Shown piece by piece: positions 31,740 to 36,760 of a stretch of DNA of 36,760 nt. Under the pieces are notes generated by a model, which was given only the letters and a program-made list of their open reading frames with translations, had not been told where the DNA came from and searched no databases. This DNA comes from an uncultured Oscillospiraceae bacterium (GTDB lineage: Bacteria > Bacillota > Clostridia > Oscillospirales > Ruminococcaceae), in contig CASEAH010000090.1 in the NCBI GenBank assembly GCA_949285935.1, forward strand, positions 1 to 36,760, read 5' to 3'. The first letter of the stretch is position 1; each line of letters starts with the position of its first letter. A program made the translations under genes and the position numbers.

Positions 31740-32924
31740 TTACCGTTCTCCCTGGATATAGTCGTTGTTATCCACCGCGGCTTCCTGATTAAAAATGCTG
31801 ATATAGGGATAAACCTTATGGAAGCCCCGGGCCGCGGCAAAGCCAAAATAGACAATGCAAACAAACAAAACGGTTCCAATAGCCCAGGCACGGTAAAATT
31901 TCTGATTTTTCACCCGGATTTTCGCTTCCCGGTCCGCCCGGGTCATTTTGCCTGCGGCAGCAGTGTCAGGAAGCTTTTCCACCGTAAACAGCTCCAGGAT
32001 CTCAGGAATGAGCAGCATGGCCAGGGGGAATACATAAATGGAAAAGCGTTCCAAAATAAAGTGTTTGGTAATGAACACGTACAGAATGAAGGTATAATAG
32101 GCGCTGTTGATCAGGATACGGTTGCGGCTGTCTTTTTCCAGCAGCCGCCTGCGGAACAGGAGCACCGCCCCAAAATAAATGGCGGGGATCACCACATAAT
32201 GGAAGCCATTGCCGCCCCAGTAAATGCTGTCCTTGTAGTGGGCGTAGTCCTGAAACACCACAGATGTGACCAGAGTAAAAATTTCTTCGCTGAAAATATA
32301 GCAGATCAGAGCAGGCACTCCCACAGCCAGCATCCGCTTCCAGTCGGCAGGCAGATTGATAAGAAAATAGACCGGAAGCATTACCAGCGCGGAATAATGG
32401 ATACTGGCTGCCGCCAGCACCACCGCCAGATAAGGCAGCGGCTTCCTGTCCCGCAGGAAACCGTAGCCCAGCAGGAGAACCGTTGCCGCTATGGACTGCC
32501 GGAGCAGGTTCATACTGTGGGCAAAAAACTGCAGGGTAATATACAGGAACACCCCCATCCAGGGCATGGAGGAATATTTGCGGATCACATGAAAAACCGC
32601 CCAGGTCATAAACAGGTTGCAGACCAGCAGCAGCACACGATAGCTGCCGCCCAGCATCGCCACGATCTTGTTGATCAGAGCATAGCCGGGAAACTCTCCA
32701 AAGGCTGCCGGCAGTTCCGCCCAGGACGCGGCGGCAATCTTTTCAAAGATTTCCTGATAGCTGAAATAATCAAAGCCGATGGAATACCGCAGGGTGGCCA
32801 TGGCTACCAGTGCCGCCGCCACAAGGATCAGATAGCATTTCTGTCCCACAGGGGATTGTTTATACTCCCATAAATACCATCCACCCGCTGCAACAGCTGC
32901 CAGCAGGATGTAATAAATGGCCAT
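31740..32924 (-). CDS. EpsG-family polysaccharide polymerase-like membrane protein
   Basis: A 394-residue inner-membrane protein with about 11 hydrophobic segments, consistent with the EpsG/Wzy-like family that polymerises exopolysaccharide repeat units. Typical traits are the early charged loop LRYSIGFDYFSYQEIFEKI, the central HSMNLLRQSIAATVLLLGY (the family's MR/LRQ motif), and ASIHYSALVMLPVYFL in the next helix. The start at 32924 has AAGGAG 6 nt upstream; longer frames would cross the promoter. No glycosyltransferases are near, so it is an isolated member; its substrate is unknown. The three hairpins in the 115 bp after it lack T tracts, so it may be transcribed through into the flavoprotein gene. 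Confidence 0.8.
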   Translation of the reverse strand: MAIYYILLAAVAAGGWYLWEYKQSPVGQKCYLILVAAALVAMATLRYSIGFDYFSYQEIFEKIAAASWAELPAAFGEFPGYALINKIVAMLGGSYRVLLLVCNLFMTWAVFHVIRKYSSMPWMGVFLYITLQFFAHSMNLLRQSIAATVLLLGYGFLRDRKPLPYLAVVLAAASIHYSALVMLPVYFLINLPADWKRMLAVGVPALICYIFSEEIFTLVTSVVFQDYAHYKDSIYWGGNGFHYVVIPAIYFGAVLLFRRRLLEKDSRNRILINSAYYTFILYVFITKHFILERFSIYVFPLAMLLIPEILELFTVEKLPDTAAAGKMTRADREAKIRVKNQKFYRAWAIGTVLFVCIVYFGFAAARGFHKVYPYISIFNQEAAVDNNDYIQGER

Positions 32925-32970
32925 AACAGTCTCCTTTCTCTTATAAAGACCAAATGGAAGATTCCGTTTT

Positions 32971-32999
32971 AGTGTACCATTTTTGAGGCGCAAATTCAA
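32971..32999 (-). promoter_or_regulatory. Promoter of the epsG-like gene
   Basis: Minus strand: TTGAAT (32994-32999), 17-bp spacer, TACACT (32971-32976). Its -35 box is only 7 bp from the -35 box of the divergent pucR-type promoter. Confidence 0.7.
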
Positions 33000-33006
33000 T
33001 TTAAGT

Positions 33007-33034
33007 TTGATTTTTATCAGGCAGTTGTTATAAT
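33007..33034 (+). promoter_or_regulatory. Promoter of the PucR-type regulator gene
   Basis: TTGATT (33007-33012), 16-bp spacer, TATAAT (33029-33034). Start near 33041, leaving a very short 26-nt leader with G8 at 33053-33060. Confidence 0.75.
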
Positions 33035-33066
33035 AATGACAAATCAACAAAAGGGGGGGGCCGCCT

Positions 33067-34767
33067 ATGGCTGCTACCATCCGATGGCTTCTGGAACAGA
33101 CAACTTTGGGCTCTTTTGAGCTCCTGGCCGGCGGAAAAGGTCTGGATAATGTGATCTCCAGCGTCAACATCATGGATAACCCGGACACCATCCGGTGGCT
33201 GGCTCAGGGTGAGCTGATCCTCACCACAGGCTATCTGTTTCTGGAAAATACCTTTCTGCGCAACAATGCCATTTCCGAGCTTTCCAAAAAAGGCTGTGCC
33301 GGAATCGGCTTTGTTCTCAAGCGTTATATGGACCAGCTGCCTCCCGAAATGCAGGAGCAGGCAGACCGCTTGGGATTTCCCATTTTTTCCGTGCCCTACG
33401 AGCGGTCCATGGCCGAGGTAAGCTGGCTGATCTATGGACGGATCTTTGAGGACAGTATGTCCGAAACGGAGCGCCTGGCTGACCTTTACAAACGGCTTAC
33501 CGAAACAGTGGCCATGGAGCAGAACGTTTCCCAGCTGCTGGCCGGAATCGTCTCCGAAACTGGGTGTCCTGCCATCATTCTGGATGCCGATCTGCAAATC
33601 ATTGAATATGATGTTCCCGAAAAGGATCAAAATGTGCTGGCTCCCCTGGGGCTCTCTCCGGGAAAACCTCTTTTTTCCCGCCATACGGCTCTTGAAATCA
33701 AAGACCGGATCATCCACAGAAAGCTGGTCACCACTTCCCAGGCCTTGGGGCGCGGGCTGAGTGGGCGGTACGTGATTTTCCCTGTCATGGACGCCAACGA
33801 TGTTCTGGGATATCTCTGCATGTGTGAAATCTCCCGGGAACTGGGAAGCTTCGAATATCATTTTGTCCAGACTATTCAGCCGGTTCTCAGCATTTTTCTC
33901 ATGCGAAGGATTATGCGGGCCCAGCTGAAAGCGGATACCCAAAGCGATTTTATTCGTCTCATTACTTCTCAGGACCCCGTTTCCCGTACCGAATTACAGA
34001 TGCAATGCGATTTGTATCAGTTCGATTACCGCCGCTTTCGGGTCTGTGCTGTAATCCAGCTGACCGATTACGCCGGGCGTTCCCTCCGTCTGCGCCGGGA
34101 GTCACTGGATGCCGCCTACCTTGCCGTGGGGAAATATCTGGATGACAACCATTCCCTGTCCTATCGCCTTACTTTTCACAACAATCTGATCCTTTTCTTT
34201 ATGTTCCCCGGACAGCCTGAACCCTCCTCCATCCTTGCGCAGGTCCAGACCATGGTCCGGCACATTCTGGGGCTGCTTACTCAATGGAATATCCCCTGCC
34301 AGGCCGGCCTCAGCAAGGTATACAACGGAGCAGATACCATCCGGCTATGCCTTCACCAGGCTTTTGAGGCAATACGGCTGGGAGAAATGGTCCACCCCGG
34401 ACAGCAGCTTCATTCCTACAGACAGGATCAGCTGTACCATATCCTGGCCGAATCCCTCAGCTATCGCCGGGCCCGGGAACTGTATCAGGAATCTTTGGGC
34501 AAACTGCGGCAGTTTGATGAAGAAAATCATCAGGAACTCTCCCTTACCATGCAGAATTTTCTAAAAAACCGTCTCAGCGTTACCGAAACAGCCCGGGAAA
34601 TGTTTCTGCACCGCAACACCCTGTCGTATCGTTTGGAAAAAGTCCGGGAGGTCCTTGGGGCAGATCCCCGGGATTTGGAGGTAAGCTTTGGACTGCTGGT
34701 GGGTATCTGTCTGGAAAAACTGCTGGAAGCAGGAGCTTTGGACGATCCCGAAGATCCAATCATATAG
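33067..34767 (+). CDS. PucR-family transcriptional regulator
   Basis: A 566-residue regulator. The N-terminal PucR domain (about 5-125) contains TIRWLLEQTTLGSFELLAGGKGLDN in parts and the motif VNIMDNPDTIRWLAQGELILTTGY in parts. A GGDEF-like/GAF-like middle follows. The C-terminal HTH_30 (about 485-555) has QNFLKNRLSVTETAREMFLHRNTLSYRLEKVREVLG. PucR proteins sense purine-catabolism or related N-compounds. The ribosome site is a pure G8 run 6 nt before the ATG. It precedes a YfcC transporter and an amidohydrolase on the same strand, which it likely controls; its promoter abuts the divergent epsG-like promoter, so it may control that too. Confidence 0.93.
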   Translation: MAATIRWLLEQTTLGSFELLAGGKGLDNVISSVNIMDNPDTIRWLAQGELILTTGYLFLENTFLRNNAISELSKKGCAGIGFVLKRYMDQLPPEMQEQADRLGFPIFSVPYERSMAEVSWLIYGRIFEDSMSETERLADLYKRLTETVAMEQNVSQLLAGIVSETGCPAIILDADLQIIEYDVPEKDQNVLAPLGLSPGKPLFSRHTALEIKDRIIHRKLVTTSQALGRGLSGRYVIFPVMDANDVLGYLCMCEISRELGSFEYHFVQTIQPVLSIFLMRRIMRAQLKADTQSDFIRLITSQDPVSRTELQMQCDLYQFDYRRFRVCAVIQLTDYAGRSLRLRRESLDAAYLAVGKYLDDNHSLSYRLTFHNNLILFFMFPGQPEPSSILAQVQTMVRHILGLLTQWNIPCQAGLSKVYNGADTIRLCLHQAFEAIRLGEMVHPGQQLHSYRQDQLYHILAESLSYRRARELYQESLGKLRQFDEENHQELSLTMQNFLKNRLSVTETAREMFLHRNTLSYRLEKVREVLGADPRDLEVSFGLLVGICLEKLLEAGALDDPEDPII

Positions 34768-34903
34768 CATTCATATGCAAAGCCGGAATTGTTTAAGGCA
34801 AAAAAGCCAGTTTATTTCCATAATGAAGAAAATTCTTGTTGCAAATCTTCTGTTTTTTATGCACAAGGCATGGCATGTTGTCGTTTTTTTGTGCATTCGC
34901 ACA

Positions 34904-34932
34904 TTAAACACCTGATTTTGTCCTGTTATAAT
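34904..34932 (+). promoter_or_regulatory. Promoter of the yfcC-like gene
   Basis: A perfect TATAAT (34927-34932) with a weak -35, TTAAAC (34904-34909), at 17 bp. A weak -35 is common at activator-dependent promoters, fitting control by the adjacent PucR protein. Confidence 0.6.
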
Positions 34933-34941
34933 GAAGGCGTC

Positions 34942-35002
34942 CCAGGCAATTGCGCAGTTGCCAAGGTGAGGTACGGCGGATCGCGACCGCCGCAACAAGA
35001 TG
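34942..35002 (+). promoter_or_regulatory. Two-hairpin leader before the yfcC-like gene
   Basis: GGCAA (34945-34949) pairs with TTGCC (34958-34962), and CGGCGG (34974-34979) pairs with CCGCCG (34987-34992). The leader is about 80 nt and has no terminator tail. It does not match a riboswitch class I can name. Confidence 0.4.
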
Positions 35003-35018
35003 TGAGGAGACGTAAGTT

Positions 35019-36428
35019 ATGGAAAAAACTGCTGAAAAGAAAGCTTCCAAGTTTGCCCTGCCCCATATTTATGTCATGATTTTTATCATCATCTGCTTGA
35101 TGGCGGTACTCACTTATGTGATTCCTGCCGGGCAGTATACCCGCATTCCCGGTCCCAGCGGGCGTGAAATGATCGATCCCAACTCTTATACCCGGATTGA
35201 ACAGCATCCTGTGGGAATTTTTGATGTGTTTACCGCTATTCCCATCGGTCTGCGGGATGCCAACGACCTGATTTTTGCTGTACTTACCATTGGAGGTTTG
35301 TTCGAGGTTCTCAAGCGTACCGGCGTTATTGAAGTAGCTGTCAGTATCTTGGTTCGCACTTTTGCCAAACGTTCCATTCTGGTAATTCCTCTCCTTCTGT
35401 ACATATTCGGTCTTATTGCCGCTTTTATCGATACTCCGGAGTTATCCATCGTATATGTTCCCATCCTGATTCCCGTTATGCTGAAGTTGGGTTACGATAC
35501 CATGACAGCTACCGCTGTCGCTCTCTGCGGCACCATCTCCGGTTATATTGGAGCTATGACCAACCCCTTCACAGTGGGAATCGCACAGGAAATCGCAGGA
35601 CTTCCCCGCTTCTCCGGCATTGAATACCGGTTTTTAGTGTTTATTATTATTACTGCCATCGCTGCTGCCTATGTAATCCGTTATGCCCGCCATGTCAAAG
35701 CCAATCCCAAGGCCAGCCTTACCTATGACATCGATGTGGTAAAGCGGCAGCAGCTGCTGGAAGGCAACCAGGAAGTAGTCGCTGCCACCGCCCGGCAGAA
35801 AATTGCCGCGCTGGCTACTGTACTTTTGTTTGCAGGCATGATGTTCTGCGTGCTGGTATACCGTTGGGGCATGGTGGAAATCGGCGGTTATTTTCTGATT
35901 ATGGCTTTTGTCCCTGCCATTCTGGTCAAGATGTCTCCCAGCCAGGTTGCGGAAACTTTTGATGAAGGCTTCCACGGGATCCTGCAGGGCGCCCTCATCT
36001 GCGGCGTCGTCCGGGGCGTTGTTGTAATTATGAATGATGGTTTCATTATTGATACCATTATCAACGCCATGGCCAATCTGATCGGCGGTCTTCCCAGCAC
36101 CATCAATGTCCTGGGAATGCTGTTGATCCAGAGTCTCATCAACTTCTTTATGCCCAGCGGCAGCGGTCAGGCCCTCATCACCATGCCTATCATGGCTCCT
36201 CTTGCCGACCTGATCGGCGTTACCCGTCAGACTGCCATTCTGGCTTACCAGTTTGGTGACGGCCTGTCCAACATTATCTTCCCCACTTCCGGATACTTTA
36301 TGGCAACGCTGGCTGTCGCAGGAATCAAATGGGAAAAATGGGCCAAATTCCAGATTCCTCTGCAGATCATCTGGCTGGTGGTGGCCGGCGCCCTGCTGGT
36401 GATCGCCAATGTCATCGGATGGTCCTGA
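35019..36428 (+). CDS. YfcC-family (ArcD/DcuC-like) membrane transporter
   Basis: A 469-residue inner-membrane carrier with about 12 hydrophobic helices. It starts with a short charged N-terminus, then PHIYVMIFIIICLMAVLTYVIPAGQY as typical of YfcC/short-chain or amino-acid antiporter-like proteins. Other marks are RDANDLIFAVLTIGGLFEV in part, GTISGYIGAMTNPFTVGIAQEIAGLP in parts with a helix-hairpin Asn-Pro motif, and FFMPSGSGQALITMPIMAPLADLIG near the C-terminal reentrant loop. GAGGAG lies 10 nt before the ATG. The transported compound is unknown; context with an amidohydrolase and PucR suggests an N-containing metabolite. The next gene follows 68 bp later, so co-transcription is likely. Confidence 0.9.
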   Translation: MEKTAEKKASKFALPHIYVMIFIIICLMAVLTYVIPAGQYTRIPGPSGREMIDPNSYTRIEQHPVGIFDVFTAIPIGLRDANDLIFAVLTIGGLFEVLKRTGVIEVAVSILVRTFAKRSILVIPLLLYIFGLIAAFIDTPELSIVYVPILIPVMLKLGYDTMTATAVALCGTISGYIGAMTNPFTVGIAQEIAGLPRFSGIEYRFLVFIIITAIAAAYVIRYARHVKANPKASLTYDIDVVKRQQLLEGNQEVVAATARQKIAALATVLLFAGMMFCVLVYRWGMVEIGGYFLIMAFVPAILVKMSPSQVAETFDEGFHGILQGALICGVVRGVVVIMNDGFIIDTIINAMANLIGGLPSTINVLGMLLIQSLINFFMPSGSGQALITMPIMAPLADLIGVTRQTAILAYQFGDGLSNIIFPTSGYFMATLAVAGIKWEKWAKFQIPLQIIWLVVAGALLVIANVIGWS

Positions 36429-36496
36429 CATCAATTTATCGGTCACGTTTCGGTTTATGCCGCTTATATTAACTTAAAAAGTGGGGGATTTGCATC

Positions 36497-36760
36497 ATGA
36501 AAAAACTGATCAAAAACGGAACGGTTCTGCTGGGCAAGGAGCTGAAGGCGGTCAAGACAGATCTGCTTATCGATGGGAACAACATCGCAGAGACAGGACC
36601 GGACCTGCACTGCCAGGATGCGGAGGTGATCGACGCCCGGGATATGCTTATCATGCCGGGACTGTGCAACGCGCATCTGCATTCGGATGAGAACATTTTC
36701 AAAGGGATGACGGATAACCTGCCTCTGGAGCTCTGGATGCTGTATACCTATCCCACGCTG
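36497..36760 (+). CDS. Amidohydrolase-superfamily deaminase/hydrolase, truncated by the window end
   Basis: The first 88 codons of a metal-dependent hydrolase. It begins MKKLIKNGTVLLGKELKAVK, forms the N-terminal beta-sandwich (DLLIDGNNIAET, VIDARDMLIMPGL), then the first metal motif NAHLHSDE at about residues 64-71. The following NIFKGMTDNLPLELWML resembles cytosine/guanine deaminase or hydroxyatrazine/SAH-deaminase-like subfamilies. GGGGG lies 8 nt before the ATG. The frame is open to the window edge. With the PucR regulator and a transporter upstream, hydrolysis or deamination of a purine-like or other N-heterocyclic compound is plausible. Confidence 0.88.
   Translation, partial: MKKLIKNGTVLLGKELKAVKTDLLIDGNNIAETGPDLHCQDAEVIDARDMLIMPGLCNAHLHSDENIFKGMTDNLPLELWMLYTYPTL

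Noticed and set aside
1-36760. CRISPR array, phage genes, insertion sequences, rRNA or tRNA
   Set aside because: No regularly spaced short repeats, transposase or integrase motifs, or cloverleaf-like sequences were seen on either strand. The only tandem repeats are the 149-bp units and the 18-bp coding repeats.

Overview
The window looks like chromosomal DNA of an anaerobic, endospore-forming Firmicute, probably a gut Clostridium-class bacterium of the Oscillospiraceae/Ruminococcaceae type. This is inference from gene content: spoVG, a glmS ribozyme, a rubredoxin-rubrerythrin (oxygen and peroxide defence of anaerobes), 2-hydroxyacyl-CoA dehydratase-type activases, PucR- and YfcC-family genes, strong AGGAGG-like ribosome sites and a moderately GC-rich sequence. 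I see no rRNA, tRNA, CRISPR array, phage module or insertion sequence.

Layout. 1-4.8 kb (minus strand): glmS with its self-cleaving ribozyme leader, a CorA Mg2+ channel, a lipoprotein and spoVG. 4.8-9.5 kb: murC on the plus strand, a PatB/MalY C-S lyase on the minus strand and a DUF11 protein on the plus strand. 9.9-12.3 kb: a CPA2 antiporter divergent from a LysR regulator. 12.7-14.9 kb: rubrerythrin with a good promoter and a PerR-like palindrome, a 46-residue Asn/Gln repeat protein missed by usual length cut-offs, and an EEP-fold hydrolase. 15.0-19.8 kb (minus strand): a probable acid-sugar operon of DUF1537 kinase, class II aldolase, GarR-type reductase and acetamidase/formamidase, interrupted by three copies of a 149-bp tandem repeat. 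20.0-21.3 kb: malic enzyme. 21.3-23.4 kb: a gene-poor stretch holding a decayed fragment of rbsK, then intact rbsK. 23.5-24.6 kb: two divergent XRE regulators separated by a strong promoter and a highly structured leader RNA with a terminator and a possible antiterminator. 24.6-25.4 kb: a membrane protein. 25.9-32.9 kb (minus strand): two dehydratase-activase-type proteins encoded as separate TTG-start genes, a GltD/NfnB-like flavoprotein and an EpsG-like membrane protein. 33.0 kb to the end (plus strand): a PucR-type regulator, a YfcC-family transporter and the start of an amidohydrolase.

How the genes may work together. GlmS, MurC and SpoVG belong to envelope and sporulation biology. The kinase, aldolase and GarR genes fit conversion of a four-carbon acid sugar to central metabolites, with malic enzyme nearby but separately transcribed. 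The PucR, YfcC and amidohydrolase genes look like a regulated uptake and hydrolysis module for an N-containing compound. The activase pair has its own promoter with a Rex-like palindrome, suggesting NADH/NAD+ control of a fermentation-related function.

The most interesting non-standard signals are the structured leader at 23940-24135, the 149-bp repeats inside an operon, the QNSQNM repeat micro-protein, the rbsK fragment, and the very tightly back-to-back epsG-like/pucR promoters with a G8 tract in the pucR ribosome site.
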